A DNA stretch of 64,000 bases from Campylobacter concisus (GCF_002165775.1 NZ_NDYP01000001.1:1-64000); one strand, 5' to 3'. Numbered from the stretch's first letter, positions 34,109-44,476 are shown. The notes: a model not told the origin generated them from the letters alone. Numbers and translations are program-made.

Positions 34109-35194
34109 ATGATTGAGTACGAAAATTTAAAACTAGCAAATGAAAAGTTATTTAATAAGTATAAAGAGAGCTTTAACGATTTCCTAAATAGCGGTTGGTT
34201 TATTCTAGGAGATCAAGTAAAAAAATTTGAAGAAAGTTTTGCCTCTTTTTGTAATGTAAAACACTGCATAGGGGTTGCAAGCGGCCTTGATGCTCTAATC
34301 TTGGCAATAGACGCATGCGATTTTCCTAAAAATAGTGAGATAATAGTACCGTCTAATACGTATATAGCAACCATTTTAGCAATTGTTAGAAATGGATTTA
34401 AACCTATTTTGGTTGAGCCCGATATAAATACATACAATATAGATCCAAATAGAATTGAAGAAAAAATAACTAAAAATACAAGAGCGATTATAGTTGTACA
34501 TCTATATGGCAAAGCTTGTGATATGGATAAAATTTGCTCTATTGCAAATCAATATGATTTAAAGATAATTGAAGATGTAGCGCAGGCACATGGAGCTAAA
34601 TTCAAAGACAAAATGGTTGGTGGCTTTGGCATAGGATGTTTTAGTTTTTATCCAACAAAAAATTTAGGAGCATTGGGTGATGCCGGAGCTATTACTACAA
34701 ATGATGAGAATTTGGCAAAGATATTTCGATCTCTTAGAAACTACGGCTCTGCTATAAAATATTACAATGATGAGCTAGGCTATAACTCAAGATTGGATGA
34801 AATTCAAGCTGGGTTTTTATCAGCCAAGCTTGAAATTTTAGATGACATTACAAATCATAAAAGAGAGTTGGCTAAGATCTATTTAGAAAATTTGGATAAT
34901 AGGTTTGTAAAACCTGTTGTGGATAGGGATTATTTTGATGTTTATCATATATTTAACATTAGGCATAAAAACAGAGATGAACTAAAAAATTATCTTTTTG
35001 AAAATGAAATAAAAACCGAAATACATTATCCATTGCCTCCACATAGACAAAAATCTATGCAAGGCATAATAGAGGGACGGTATCCGATAAGCGAAGAGAT
35101 ACATAATACGACCTTAAGTTTACCTATATCTTATTTCCACAAGGAAGAAGATATATTAAAAATTTGCGATATTATGAATAGGTGGCATAAATGA
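34109..35194 (+). CDS. fdtB: DegT/DnrJ/EryC1 sugar aminotransferase (FdtB-like)
   Basis: The 361-residue PLP enzyme has the family features [27 protein letters not shown], the PLP-contacting Asp156 in [11 protein letters not shown] and the Schiff-base Lys184 in [17 protein letters not shown]. It would aminate C3 of the 3-keto-6-deoxy sugar made by the preceding isomerase, giving dTDP-Fuc3N or dTDP-Qui3N. An N-acetyltransferase (FdtC/QdtC) normally follows, but none is seen. The symbol is given by context. Confidence 0.88.
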   Translation: MIEYENLKLANEKLFNKYKESFNDFLNSGWFILGDQVKKFEESFASFCNVKHCIGVASGLDALILAIDACDFPKNSEIIVPSNTYIATILAIVRNGFKPILVEPDINTYNIDPNRIEEKITKNTRAIIVVHLYGKACDMDKICSIANQYDLKIIEDVAQAHGAKFKDKMVGGFGIGCFSFYPTKNLGALGDAGAITTNDENLAKIFRSLRNYGSAIKYYNDELGYNSRLDEIQAGFLSAKLEILDDITNHKRELAKIYLENLDNRFVKPVVDRDYFDVYHIFNIRHKNRDELKNYLFENEIKTEIHYPLPPHRQKSMQGIIEGRYPISEEIHNTTLSLPISYFHKEEDILKICDIMNRWHK

Positions 35195-36066
35195 AAGGAA
35201 TAATTTTAGCCGGCGGAAGCGGGACCAGGCTTTATCCAATTACAAAGGGTATAGTTAAGCAGTTGTTGCCAATTTACAATAAGCCAATGATCTATTATCC
35301 ATTGTCAGTACTTATGCTTGCTAATATCAAAGAAATTTTGATCATTTCTACTCCAAAAGATATAGATAGATTTAAGGATATATTCGGAGATGGAAGCGGT
35401 TTAGGATTAGATATCCAGTATGCCATACAAAATCATCCAAATGGACTCGCAGAAGCTTTTATAATAGGTGAAAAATTTATAGGAAATGATGACGTTTGTT
35501 TAGTGCTTGGCGATAATCTCATATATGGCGAAGGGCTAATAAAACTACTTGAAAATAGCAAACAAAAAGTGGAAAATGACAAAAAGGGGGTTGTGTTTGG
35601 TTATTACGTCGATGATGCATCGGCTTATGGCGTTGTTGAATTTGATAAAAATAAAAAGGCTATAAGTATCGAGGAAAAACCAAAAAAACCAAAGAGTAAC
35701 TATGCTGTAATAGGTCTATATTTTTATCCAAATGACGTCGTACAAATAGCTAAAAATGTTAAGCCGTCAGATAGAGGCGAGCTGGAAATAACGACTATAA
35801 ATCAAGAGTATCTAAGCCAAGAAAAACTATATGTTGAGGTTTTGGGTAGAGGGTATGCGTGGCTTGATACCGGTACACATGAAAGTTTGCTGGAAGCTAG
35901 TAATTTTATAGAGGTAATAGAAAAAAGACAAGGGCTGAAAATAGCTTGTATAGAAGAGATAGCCTATAAAAAGGGGTATATTTCAAAAGAACGGCTAATA
36001 GCGTTAGGAAATGAGTTATCTAAAAATAGCTATGGAAAATATCTTCTAAAGGTAGCTAATACATGA
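35191..36066 (+). CDS. rfbA: Glucose-1-phosphate thymidylyltransferase
   Basis: The 291-residue nucleotidyltransferase (RmlA) begins [20 protein letters not shown] and continues [20 protein letters not shown]; it also has [43 protein letters not shown] and [15 protein letters not shown]. It makes dTDP-glucose. It overlaps fdtB by 4 bases and rfbB by 4 bases, so the four-gene dTDP-sugar set is one translational unit. Confidence 0.97.
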   Translation: MKGIILAGGSGTRLYPITKGIVKQLLPIYNKPMIYYPLSVLMLANIKEILIISTPKDIDRFKDIFGDGSGLGLDIQYAIQNHPNGLAEAFIIGEKFIGNDDVCLVLGDNLIYGEGLIKLLENSKQKVENDKKGVVFGYYVDDASAYGVVEFDKNKKAISIEEKPKKPKSNYAVIGLYFYPNDVVQIAKNVKPSDRGELEITTINQEYLSQEKLYVEVLGRGYAWLDTGTHESLLEASNFIEVIEKRQGLKIACIEEIAYKKGYISKERLIALGNELSKNSYGKYLLKVANT

Positions 36067-37076
36067 AAACCATTTTAGTAACTGGCGGCGCCGGCTTCAT
36101 AGGGTCAAACTTCGTACCGTATTTTTTAGAAAAGCATCCATACTATCGATTGGTAATTTTGGATCTTCTGACATATGCGGGGAATTTAGAAAATTTAAAA
36201 GAGTGTGAAAAAAATCAAAATTATAAATTTATCAAAGGAGATATTTGTAATAGAGAATTGGTAGAATTTATATTTAAAGAATATGATGTGAAGAGTGTTA
36301 TTCATTTCGCTGCTGAGTCTCATGTGGACAACTCAATAAAAAGTCCAGACGTATTTATACAGACAAATATAAATGGAACTTTTACCTTGGTAGATGTGGC
36401 TTATAAGCATTGGATGAAAGGCCCGTTTAGCTATAAGGAGGAGTATAAAAACTCGAGATTTCATCATATTAGCACAGATGAGGTTTATGGAACCCTTGGC
36501 CTTGATCCAGATGAACTATTTACCGAAAGAACACCGTATGCACCGAATTCTCCGTATTCAGCATCTAAGGCCTCATCTGATATGATAGTTAGATCATATC
36601 ATGAGACATATGGACTAAATACGGTAATTACAAATTGTTCAAATAACTATGGTCCAAAACAACACAACGAGAAATTTATACCGACAATTATAAAAAATGC
36701 CCTTGAAAAAAAGCCAATACCAGTCTATGGTGACGGCAAAAATATAAGGGATTGGTTATATGTACTTGATCACTGCAAAGGAATAGATGCCGTATTTCAT
36801 AGCGGAAAAAGTGGTGAAACATATAATATTGGAGGAAGAAACGAAAAGACTAATATAGAAATAGTTAATGCCATTACAACTATTTTGGACAAAGAGGTGC
36901 CGATTTCAAATTTCTCATATAAGGATTTAGTCGTATTTGTGAAAGATAGAGCAGGACACGATAGGAGATATGCTATTGATGCGAGTAAGATAGAAAATGA
37001 GCTAGGATGGAGAGCGGATGAGAATTTTGATAGCGGAATAGTGAAAACTATCAAGTGGTATTTAAGAAAGTATTAA
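36063..37076 (+). CDS. rfbB: dTDP-glucose 4,6-dehydratase
   Basis: The 337-residue SDR enzyme (RmlB) has [31 protein letters not shown], the catalytic [10 protein letters not shown] and [20 protein letters not shown], and [14 protein letters not shown]. It makes dTDP-4-keto-6-deoxyglucose for the FdtA/FdtB pair. rmlC and rmlD are absent, so rhamnose is not the product of this locus. Confidence 0.97.
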   Translation: MKTILVTGGAGFIGSNFVPYFLEKHPYYRLVILDLLTYAGNLENLKECEKNQNYKFIKGDICNRELVEFIFKEYDVKSVIHFAAESHVDNSIKSPDVFIQTNINGTFTLVDVAYKHWMKGPFSYKEEYKNSRFHHISTDEVYGTLGLDPDELFTERTPYAPNSPYSASKASSDMIVRSYHETYGLNTVITNCSNNYGPKQHNEKFIPTIIKNALEKKPIPVYGDGKNIRDWLYVLDHCKGIDAVFHSGKSGETYNIGGRNEKTNIEIVNAITTILDKEVPISNFSYKDLVVFVKDRAGHDRRYAIDASKIENELGWRADENFDSGIVKTIKWYLRKY

Positions 37077-37097
37077 TGTGTATATTAAGGCTTATTG

Positions 37098-37850
37098 GTG
37101 TTGCAAGAAATTTATTATAAAAACTATAATGAAAAACCAACTAAACTTAGCGTAATTACCGCAACTTATAATGCGGATAAATTCTTGCCTAGATTGATAA
37201 AAAGTCTAAAAGAGCAAGTCGATAAAGATTTTGAGTGGATCATTTCTGATGGAGCGTCTAGCGATAAGACTTTAGAAATTTTAAAAAATATTGGTGGGAT
37301 AAATATAAAAGTAATTTCGGGCGAAGACTTTGGGATTTATGATGCTTTAAATAGAGGCATAAAAGCTTGCAATGGAGAATTCTATCTTGTTATCGGTGCT
37401 GATGATGAGCTTTATCAAAATGCTATTAAAGATTATAAGAAAGCTATGGAAGATGGTGTAGACATAATAACAGCTTGTATTGATACTGATAATGGCAAAA
37501 TTGAGCCAAATGGCGGACCAAGATGGCTAAAGGCACAAGCTCACTACATCTCTGGACATGCTGTAGGCTCAATATACCGCACAAGTCTTCATCAAAAACT
37601 TGGTTACTATTCAAGAAAATTTCCAATAGCGGCAGATCAGCTATTTGTATTGACTGCTGCAAATTATGGAGCAAAGATAAAAGTTGTAAAAAGTATTGTC
37701 GGTAAATTTTCAAATGATGGAGTTAGTAGTATTGATATGTTAGGAACTCTTTGTGAATTTTACAGAGTTCAGGTGGTGATGGGCGAAAATAAATTTTTAC
37801 AAACCGTCCTATTTATTTTAAGACTTATTAAAAATTTTAGAAAATTATAA
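37098..37850 (+). CDS. Family 2 glycosyltransferase
   Basis: The roughly 250-residue GT-A enzyme has LSVITATYNADKFLPRLIKS, DFEWIISDGASSDKTLEIL, GEDFGIYDALNRGIKACNGE and FYLVIGADDELYQNA, with the metal-binding DDE. GTG at 37098 is the best start by its 7-base spacing from TAAGG; TTG codons at 37095 and 37101 are alternatives. The sugar transferred is unknown. No membrane segment was seen. Confidence 0.85.
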   Translation: MLQEIYYKNYNEKPTKLSVITATYNADKFLPRLIKSLKEQVDKDFEWIISDGASSDKTLEILKNIGGINIKVISGEDFGIYDALNRGIKACNGEFYLVIGADDELYQNAIKDYKKAMEDGVDIITACIDTDNGKIEPNGGPRWLKAQAHYISGHAVGSIYRTSLHQKLGYYSRKFPIAADQLFVLTAANYGAKIKVVKSIVGKFSNDGVSSIDMLGTLCEFYRVQVVMGENKFLQTVLFILRLIKNFRKL

Positions 37851-37860
37851 AGATGTATAA

Positions 37861-38841
37861 ATGAAAGACTACGATGTTTCTATAATAGTTCCCATATATA
37901 ATGTGGAGAAATATATAGAAAAATGTGCAACTACGCTTTTAGAGCAAAACTATAACAATATAGAGTATATTTTTGTAAATGATTGCACTCCAGATAGTTC
38001 TATGAAAATTTTGAAGGATATTATTGAAAGATACCCAAATAGAAAAAACCATGTAAAAATTATTAATAAAATAAAAAATGAGGGCTTACCGCAAGCTAGA
38101 AAAAGTGGGTTGAAAATATCAAGTGGCAAATACATTTTACATGTAGATAGTGACGACTGGGTCGATAAAGATATGGTAAGTTCTTTGATTAATGAAGCTA
38201 GAAAAAGTTATGCAGACATAGTTTGTTTTGACTATATTAAAGAATTTAATAAAAAAAGCGTTGTAAAAAGTTTTTTTTATACAAAAAATCATCCAAAGTC
38301 TAATTTGAACTTCGTAAAAGCTATTTTATCTCATGAAATTTCTGTTTCCATGTGTGATAAATTGGTTAAAAGAGAGCTTTATGAAAATGTTGAATTTCCA
38401 CATTTTTCGCACTGTGAAGATAGTTTTGTAAATTTACAACTTTTTTATGAAGCAAAAAAAATTACTCATATTACAAAACCATTTTATCACTACAGGACAA
38501 ATCCTAATTCGCTTTCTAGTAGTTTTTCAAATAATAAAAAAGCCCTTGGTGATTTTGCTGATTTTAGCATAGCTGTAAAGAAATTTTTGATACAAAAAGA
38601 TCTTTTTGATGAATATTTTAAATTTCACATTCCTACTATTTTAAAATTTACTTTGGATTATTCTGAAAGCGATTTTAAAAAACAAATAATTGCTATATGC
38701 CCGGAAGCAAATAATATAAAATACGTTTTTCAAATCAATAGAAATATAATCTATAAAATTTTATATAGCACAGTCTTTATAGGGTTCCCGCAAATTTTTG
38801 TTTTTGCAAAAAAAGTATTTATTAAGCTTAGAAATTTTTAG
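37861..38841 (+). CDS. Family 2 glycosyltransferase
   Basis: The 326-residue enzyme has the GT2 start VSIIVPIYNVEKYIEKCATT, FVNDCTPDSSMKIL, and LHVDSDDWVDKDMV with the Asp-x-Asp-Asp site near residue 100, then HCEDSFVNLQLFYEAKKITH and YHYRTNPNSLSSSF. An eight-T run at about 38272-38279 could make it slippage-prone. It follows the previous transferase by 10 bases. Confidence 0.87.
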   Translation: MKDYDVSIIVPIYNVEKYIEKCATTLLEQNYNNIEYIFVNDCTPDSSMKILKDIIERYPNRKNHVKIINKIKNEGLPQARKSGLKISSGKYILHVDSDDWVDKDMVSSLINEARKSYADIVCFDYIKEFNKKSVVKSFFYTKNHPKSNLNFVKAILSHEISVSMCDKLVKRELYENVEFPHFSHCEDSFVNLQLFYEAKKITHITKPFYHYRTNPNSLSSSFSNNKKALGDFADFSIAVKKFLIQKDLFDEYFKFHIPTILKFTLDYSESDFKKQIIAICPEANNIKYVFQINRNIIYKILYSTVFIGFPQIFVFAKKVFIKLRNF

Positions 38842-38862
38842 ATTCATATGATCGGAGTTGCT

Positions 38863-39993
38863 ATGAAAATTTTTATAATCGGTAATGTCTCGTCTATGAT
38901 GATAAATTTTAGAGAAGAACTCATAAAACTACTTGTATCAAAAGGGCATGATGTCTACTGTTTAGTTAGTGACTACAATGAAAAAAGTAGAAAAAAAATA
39001 ATCTCATTGGGTGCAAAACCGCTTGACCATACTTTAAATACAAAAGGGCTAAATCCATTTAAAGATCTTATTGCGACATATGATTTGGTTAAACTATTTA
39101 GGCAATATAGGCCAGATGCGATTTTTTCTTTTTTTGTTAAGCCAGTCATTTTTACAACTATAGCCGCAAAAATAGCAAGAGTGCCAAGAATAGTAGGCAT
39201 GATAGAAGGGCTCGGCGGGGCTTTTACAGTTCATAAAAATGGGCAAACAAAAAAGGCGAAAATCATCAAAACTATACAAGTTCTTTTGTATAAAATTTCA
39301 CTACCATCTCTTGACGAGCTTATATTTTTAAATAATGACGATAAAAAGGATTTGATTGATAGATTTGATATAAAAGTAAAGTCCATAAATATATTAGGCG
39401 GTATAGGTGTTGATCTTGATAAATTCTCATATACTAAAGCACCTATTGATCCTATAAATTTTATTTTTATAGCAAGGCTTCTTGCAGAAAAAGGAATATT
39501 TGAGTATTTAGAGGCAGCTAAAATCGTAAAAGAAAAATATAAAGATGTAAAGTTTTATATATTTGGTAGTTTTGATGAGCACAATCCGTTTGGATTAACG
39601 CAAGAAGAGCTAAAACCTTATCTTGATAGTGACGTAGTTATATATCCTGGCTTCGTAAATGATATAAAAGAACGGATAGTAAATAGTTCCATTTTTGTCT
39701 TGCCCTCGTATTACAGAGAAGGTGTACCAAGAAGTACGCAGGAAGCCATGGCGATAGGAAGGGCAGTAATAACCACAAATAGTGTAGGATGTAGAGAAAC
39801 TGTTGAAGATGGAGTAAATGGATTCTTGGTGCCACCATTCGATAGTAAAATTTTGGCACAAAAGATGACTTATTTTATACAAAATCCAGATATGATAGTC
39901 CAAATGGGTATAGAAAGCAGAAAAATAGCTGAAGTAAAATTTAATATAAATGAAAAGAATGAAAGACTTGCAAAGATTATTATTGGAAAATAG
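38863..39993 (+). CDS. Family 4 (GT-B) glycosyltransferase
   Basis: ATG at 38863 is chosen because GGAG lies 6 bases before it; an ATG at 38848 has none. The 376-residue protein has the WbpH/WbnK-like start KIFIIGNVSSMMINFREELI, SFFVKPVIFTTIAAKIARVP, GMIEGLGGAFT, the donor-site region FIFIARLLAEKGIFEYLEAA and the E-x7-E type motif PSYYREGVPRSTQEAMAIGR followed by AVITTNSVGCRETVEDG. It is the last gene of the glycan locus. Related enzymes transfer N-acetylhexosamines, but the donor is not certain. Confidence 0.87.
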   Translation: MKIFIIGNVSSMMINFREELIKLLVSKGHDVYCLVSDYNEKSRKKIISLGAKPLDHTLNTKGLNPFKDLIATYDLVKLFRQYRPDAIFSFFVKPVIFTTIAAKIARVPRIVGMIEGLGGAFTVHKNGQTKKAKIIKTIQVLLYKISLPSLDELIFLNNDDKKDLIDRFDIKVKSINILGGIGVDLDKFSYTKAPIDPINFIFIARLLAEKGIFEYLEAAKIVKEKYKDVKFYIFGSFDEHNPFGLTQEELKPYLDSDVVIYPGFVNDIKERIVNSSIFVLPSYYREGVPRSTQEAMAIGRAVITTNSVGCRETVEDGVNGFLVPPFDSKILAQKMTYFIQNPDMIVQMGIESRKIAEVKFNINEKNERLAKIIIGK

Positions 39994-40249
39994 CACATTA
40001 CTATTTTTAACTTTTTTAATTTATAGTATTAAAGATTTTAATTTAAAAATTTAGGCTTATCTTTAGCGGGCTTATCATAATTTAAATAATAAAACCAAGA
40101 CAAGCTCGCTAGTTTTCTAAGCTAGACTTCTATCCCGTTAGTCCATTAACTAGTTTTTATATTGTTCTTATTGGCCTTTTGTTTTAAAAATTCCTATTCA
40201 TCTTTTGTAGGTTTATACTCACCTTTGAAGAATTTTTAGCATCAATCTT

Positions 40250-40386
40250 TTACTCTAGATATTCTCTTTGTAAATTTTTATATGTTAGCTTCCAGTATTC
40301 AAGATAATTTCTAAAGCTAGTGCTATATCCTACATCATAGTGATAGCTTGCACATTTTGGCTCTTTATCGCTATCAAGGAGTTTTT
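40250..40386 (-). pseudogene. Coding remnant between the glycan locus and tRNA-Val
   Basis: A 45-codon minus-strand frame reads LDSDKEPKCASYHYDVGYST followed by SFRNYLEYWKLTYKNLQREY and ends in TAA. It has no start codon and the flanking sequence is broken in all frames. It looks like a degraded gene end of unknown family. The rest of 39994-40562 shows no gene. Confidence 0.35.
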
Positions 40387-40562
40387 ATGACGACATGTGA
40401 GTTACCGATATTGACCGGGTAGTTTTCATTTTTACCTATAACTGCGAAGCAAGCGTTAGCTAATTCTAATTTTATCCATTACATTTACTGCTTATAAATA
40501 AATTTAATTACTAAAGAATTAAGCTAAATAAAATAGAAAATAAAATATAATCCCAAATCTTT

Positions 40563-40638
40563 GGTCCCGTAGCTCAGTTGGTAGAGCACTACCTTGACAT
40601 GGTAGTGGTCGATGGTTCGAGTCCATTCGGGGCCACCA
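40563..40638 (+). tRNA. tRNA-Val (GAC anticodon)
   Basis: All four arms fold: acceptor GGTCCCG/CGGGGCC with one U-G pair, D arm GCTC/GAGC, anticodon stem CTACC/GGTAG around loop TTGACAT (anticodon GAC), T arm GATGG/CCATT with loop TTCGAGT. Discriminator A and an encoded CCA follow. It lies 570 bp after the glycan locus. Confidence 0.97.
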
Positions 40639-40712
40639 CTTCTAATAAAATATCCTAAACAAGAGATTAAAAAATTAATTATTAGTAAATTTTCTAAAGA
40701 TGCGGTAAAGAT

Positions 40713-42146
40713 TTATTTCAAATAATCTTTCACATCATACTCTTTGCCAGCATCGTGATCTTTTAAAAGCTTTGCCACGATAGGGCTTAAAATGATGATG
40801 GCAATTAAATTTGGTACGACCATCAAGCCATTAAACATATCTGCTAGGCTCCAGACAAAATCAACCTTTTGTAAGCTTCCCAAAAATACAAAAACGACTA
40901 CTAAAATTTGAAAAGCTCTGACCGCCTTTGCGCCAAAAAGGTAGCGCACATTGATCTCAGCAAAGTAGTACCATCCAAGAATCGTTGTAAATGCAAAGAA
41001 AAATAGGCAAACAGCTACAAAACTATATCCGCCAACCTTACCAAAGATATGCGATGAGAAAGCCTCTTGTACTAAGGTTATCCCTGTAAAGACTGCTTTG
41101 CCATTTTCAAAGCTAATAACATTTGCAGTAAGCACTACAAAAACGGTGATATTTAAAACAATAAAAGTATCTACAAATACACTCATTATGCCAAGCACTG
41201 CTTGATCGACTGGGTGTTTGACGTTAGCTGCAGCGTGTGCGTGTGGAGTTGAGCCCATGCCAGCTTCGTTGCTAAAAAGACCCCTTGCTATGCCGTATCT
41301 CATCGCAGCTGCTATGCTAGCTCCAGTCGCTCCACCCCACGCAGCTGAAGGATCAAATGCTGCTTTGTAGATAAGCAAAACTGCATCTGGAATTTCGTGA
41401 AAATTTAAAGCGATAATGATTAGTCCAACACCTACATAAAGTAAAGCCATCAAAGGCACGATCTTTTCAGCCACTCTTGCGATCGCCTTTACGCCACCTA
41501 TAAAGATGACCGCGCAGACAATTGCTAAAAAAGCTCCAGTTATCCACTGAGGTATACCAAAGGCACCTTTAAAGCCGTCTGAGATCGAGTTTGCTTGCAC
41601 CATATTGCCGATAAAGCCAAGTGCGATAATGATAGCGATAGCGAAAAATCCAGCTAAAATTTTTGCCCATTTTCCCTTTAATCCACGACTTATATAAAAT
41701 GCCGGACCGCCTATCGTGTGACCGCTATCGTCTTTTGTACGGTAAATTTGAGCTAGGCAAATTTCAGCAAAATTTGTAGCCATGCCTAAAAATGCAGCGC
41801 ACCACATCCAAAATATCGCTCCAGGACCACCCATGATAAGAGCTGTTGTCGCACCTACTAGATTGCCAGTGCCAACTTGTGCGGCGATCGCAGTTGCAAC
41901 TGCTTGAAACTGGCTCATACCGGCTTTGCCAGCAGCTTCGCCGTGAAGTGAGAAATTCCCAAAAAGCTCTTTTAGACCCATTTTAAACTTAAAAATTTGA
42001 ACAAACCCAAGCCTAATAGTAAAAAATAGTCCAGTGCCGCAAAGTAGGGTAATAAGGAAGTATGGTCCCCAAAGAAATGAATTTATACTTTCAACACAAT
42101 TATTTAAAATTTCAGCAAAATTTGTAGGCATTTTCTTGACTTTCAT
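40713..42146 (-). CDS. Alanine/glycine:cation symporter (AGCS family)
   Basis: The 477-residue membrane protein shows about ten segments and the AGCS signatures GTGNLVGATTALIMGGPGAI, FWMWCAAFLGMATNFAEICL, ISRGLKGKWAKI, RGLFSNEAGMGSTPHAHAAA and TTILGWYYFAEINVRYLFG. It takes up alanine or glycine with sodium. The start is ATG at 42146 with a poor ribosome site; MPTNFAEIL five codons later is an alternative. It stands alone on the minus strand. Confidence 0.94.
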   Translation of the reverse strand: MKVKKMPTNFAEILNNCVESINSFLWGPYFLITLLCGTGLFFTIRLGFVQIFKFKMGLKELFGNFSLHGEAAGKAGMSQFQAVATAIAAQVGTGNLVGATTALIMGGPGAIFWMWCAAFLGMATNFAEICLAQIYRTKDDSGHTIGGPAFYISRGLKGKWAKILAGFFAIAIIIALGFIGNMVQANSISDGFKGAFGIPQWITGAFLAIVCAVIFIGGVKAIARVAEKIVPLMALLYVGVGLIIIALNFHEIPDAVLLIYKAAFDPSAAWGGATGASIAAAMRYGIARGLFSNEAGMGSTPHAHAAANVKHPVDQAVLGIMSVFVDTFIVLNITVFVVLTANVISFENGKAVFTGITLVQEAFSSHIFGKVGGYSFVAVCLFFFAFTTILGWYYFAEINVRYLFGAKAVRAFQILVVVFVFLGSLQKVDFVWSLADMFNGLMVVPNLIAIIILSPIVAKLLKDHDAGKEYDVKDYLK

Positions 42147-42758
42147 TGGTGTAGTTTAGAGAGCGAGTATATTTAAAAAAATATAAAATTAGAATAAATA
42201 AGAAAAATTTTTTAGCTTGGCTTAAAATTTTGTACTAGTTTTCGGCTTACTCGCGATGAACTTGCTTTTACTAGCAAGATTTTACGACCAATATTTTTAC
42301 GCTCTAAGGCGTTTTTTGATTGATAATTTCTAAATTTATTTCACAATGAAGGTTTAGAATGGCTAAAATTATTTCTTGATTTTTGGATTTTAAAATTAGG
42401 TTTTTATGCGTTTTAGACAGCTTTTAAGAGAAATTTGCAATCTTTATTGCGTGGATATAACTTGGCAAAACGTATTTAGCTCTTAGTTTTGCTAAAAATT
42501 TTTTCAAAAGCGTTTAAAAGGCTTTGACGCTAAATTTTACTTCATTGTTATTTGCTGATTTGCCATATTTTGTCCGCTGCTTGGCCTACCGATAGCCACG
42601 CTCTACGCTAAATTTTTCTAGCCGATCGCCGCCCAAAGCTGTTTAAAAATTTCTGGAAATCTGCTTGCTCTGCCATAAGCTGTCGTTAATCTGCTCCAAC
42701 GTCTTCTATCTTTAAATTTAAAACAGACCTTTCAACTTGACAGAGTAAAGCCTAATAT
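42147..42758. other. Intergenic region with possible decayed coding sequence
   Basis: No intact gene is present. On the minus strand 42618-42709 reads RRWSRLTTAYGRASRFPEIF followed by KQLWAAIG and a stop, and further downstream broken frames contain AKLRAKYVLPSYIHAIKIAN. These look like fragments of one or more decayed genes of unknown family. Confidence 0.3.
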
Positions 42759-43943
42759 TTAACCCTTGAATTTTATTTTCTCTAGCCACTCATTTAGCGT
42801 TTTTTCAAAGCCTATGCCTTTGCTTTTGTAAAAAACGAGCGGTTTCTCTAGATATTTTTGCTCGACCCAGCCGCCAAAATCATGCGGATAAAGGTAGTCT
42901 TTGCTCTCTTTTGTGTGATTTTTTAGATATGGCGGGATCTTTAAAATTTCCTCGCTTTGCACGTATTTTAGGGCAGCATTTATTGCATTGTAGCTGGAGT
43001 TTGACTTTGGCGAGCTGGCTAGATAGATGGCGCACTGAGCCAGTATGATCCTAGCCTCTGGAAAGCCTATCTCTTTTACCGTACTAAGCGTGCTGGCGGC
43101 TAAATTTAGTGCATTTGGGTTTGCATTGCCGATGTCTTCGCTGGCAAATATCGCCATCCTTCTAGCGATGAAGTCCGCACTCTCGCCAGAGTCTATGAGC
43201 CTTGCGAGATAGTATATGACGGCATTTTCGTCGCTTCCACGCAGGCTTTTTATAAAAGCACTTGCTAGCTCGTAGTGCGTGTCATCCTCTTTTGCTCCCT
43301 CTTTTAGGGCATTTTGACGTAGTGTTTTTAAATTTTCTAGGCTCACGTTTTCATCAAGTGTGACGGCAAATTCAAGTAAATTTAGCATAGCTCTTGCGTC
43401 GCCGCCACTACTTTTAAATAAATATTCCTTGGCTTCATCATCTATGCTAAAAGAAATTTGCTCCCTGATCTTGCCAAGAAGCTCCTCAAAGTCGCTACTA
43501 CTAAGCGGTCTAAACTCAAAGAGCATAGAGCGACTTCTGATGCCTGAGCTTAGTGTGAAAAAAGGATTTTCCGTGCTAGCGCCGATGACTAGGGCTTTGT
43601 AGTTTTCCATGGGGATTAGCAGTGCTTCTTGTTGGGTTTTGCTAAGCCTGTGGATCTCGTCTATGAAAAAGAGTGGCTTATTTAGGGCATTTTCGTAGTT
43701 TTTTAAAATTTTGCGAAAGTCATCTATCTTTAAATTTCCGCCGTCAAACTCATAAAAGTCGTAGTTTGCGCCGCTTGCCACAGCCCTTGCAAAGCTCGTC
43801 TTGCCACAGCCTGCTGGACCATAAAAGATGGAGTGCGGGATCTTGCCGGCGGCTATAAATTTTAAAAAAGCTGCTTTAACCGCCTTTTGTCCGCAAATTT
43901 CATCCAAGTTTTTTGGTCTAAACATCAGTGCAAGTGAGTTCAA
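42759..43943 (-). CDS. rarA: Replication-associated recombination protein A (AAA+ ATPase)
   Basis: The 394-residue RarA/MgsA/WRNIP1 ATPase has Walker A GPAGCGKTSFARAVASG (about 42), Walker B FFIDEIHRLSKTQQEAL, sensor 1 in IGASTENPFFTLSSGIRSRS, and the C-terminal clamp-loader-like part SGGDARAMLNLLEFAV, RMAIFASEDIGNANPNALNL and YLYPHDFGGWVEQKYL. It acts on stalled replication forks. It lies 2 bases after the PNPOx-like gene in the same operon. Confidence 0.95.
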   Translation of the reverse strand: MNSLALMFRPKNLDEICGQKAVKAAFLKFIAAGKIPHSIFYGPAGCGKTSFARAVASGANYDFYEFDGGNLKIDDFRKILKNYENALNKPLFFIDEIHRLSKTQQEALLIPMENYKALVIGASTENPFFTLSSGIRSRSMLFEFRPLSSSDFEELLGKIREQISFSIDDEAKEYLFKSSGGDARAMLNLLEFAVTLDENVSLENLKTLRQNALKEGAKEDDTHYELASAFIKSLRGSDENAVIYYLARLIDSGESADFIARRMAIFASEDIGNANPNALNLAASTLSTVKEIGFPEARIILAQCAIYLASSPKSNSSYNAINAALKYVQSEEILKIPPYLKNHTKESKDYLYPHDFGGWVEQKYLEKPLVFYKSKGIGFEKTLNEWLEKIKFKG

Positions 43944-43945
43944 AT

Positions 43946-44476
43946 TTATTCCTTTACCGCTTTTGGCAAAATTTTGGCCTTAGCGCTAAGGCTCTCTATC
44001 TTTAGCTCGTAAATTTTTATGATTTTTAGCCCATACTGCGCCGCTGTTTCAAAGGTGTTCATCGCATAAGCTGTGTACTTTAGGCTGAGAATTTTTAAAA
44101 TTTCATATTTTTTAGCTTCGTCTGTGATCTCGTAAACTTTAGTTTTTGCGATGGCACTTTTGTACTCAGTCGTAAAAACCTTGCCTCCAAGTACCTTGCC
44201 ATCGTCTTTTATTGCATCTAGCTCGCTTTCGCTTAGATGCGGGACTTTGTTAAAACTAACGCAGACAAACTCCACTTTTCGTCCATCTTGAAGTAGTTTT
44301 GCCTTACAGCCAGCGGTAGCTCCGTGTATAAAAATGCTTTCACCAACTCTAACAGGCGAGATCGGTACGCTAAAAATTTCTCCCTCATCATCCACACATG
44401 AAATTACTGCATATTCACATTCATCTATGATTTTTAAGCCATCTTCACGGCTCAGCTCTCTATCTTTTCGTCTCAT
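43946..44476 (-). CDS. Pyridoxamine 5'-phosphate oxidase-like FMN-binding protein (NimA type)
   Basis: The 176-residue split-barrel flavoprotein begins MRRKDRELSREDGLKIIDEC and continues EYAVISCVDDEGEIFSVPIS, IFIHGATAGCKAKLLQDGRK and VEFVCVSFNKVP. These mark the nitroimidazole-resistance/NimA-like branch; the role in Campylobacter is unknown. It is in tandem with rarA (2-base gap) and divergent from the small periplasmic gene. Confidence 0.85.
   Translation of the reverse strand: MRRKDRELSREDGLKIIDECEYAVISCVDDEGEIFSVPISPVRVGESIFIHGATAGCKAKLLQDGRKVEFVCVSFNKVPHLSESELDAIKDDGKVLGGKVFTTEYKSAIAKTKVYEITDEAKKYEILKILSLKYTAYAMNTFETAAQYGLKIIKIYELKIESLSAKAKILPKAVKE

Noticed and set aside
35191-37076. 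dTDP-rhamnose pathway
   Set aside because: Only rfbA and rfbB are present; the epimerase and reductase genes (rmlC, rmlD) are absent and an isomerase/aminotransferase pair takes their place.
22389-39993. Poly-G contingency tracts in the glycan locus
   Set aside because: No run of six or more G or C was seen in these genes; only A/T runs exist.
28972-39993. Wzy polymerase or initiating sugar-phosphate transferase
   Set aside because: No gene with a suitable membrane topology apart from the Wzx-like flippase is present; these functions must lie elsewhere.
39610-39996. Minus-strand frame of 128 codons over the end of the GT4 gene
   Set aside because: Antisense to the donor-binding domain of a GT-B enzyme; composition is that of a reversed AT-rich coding strand.
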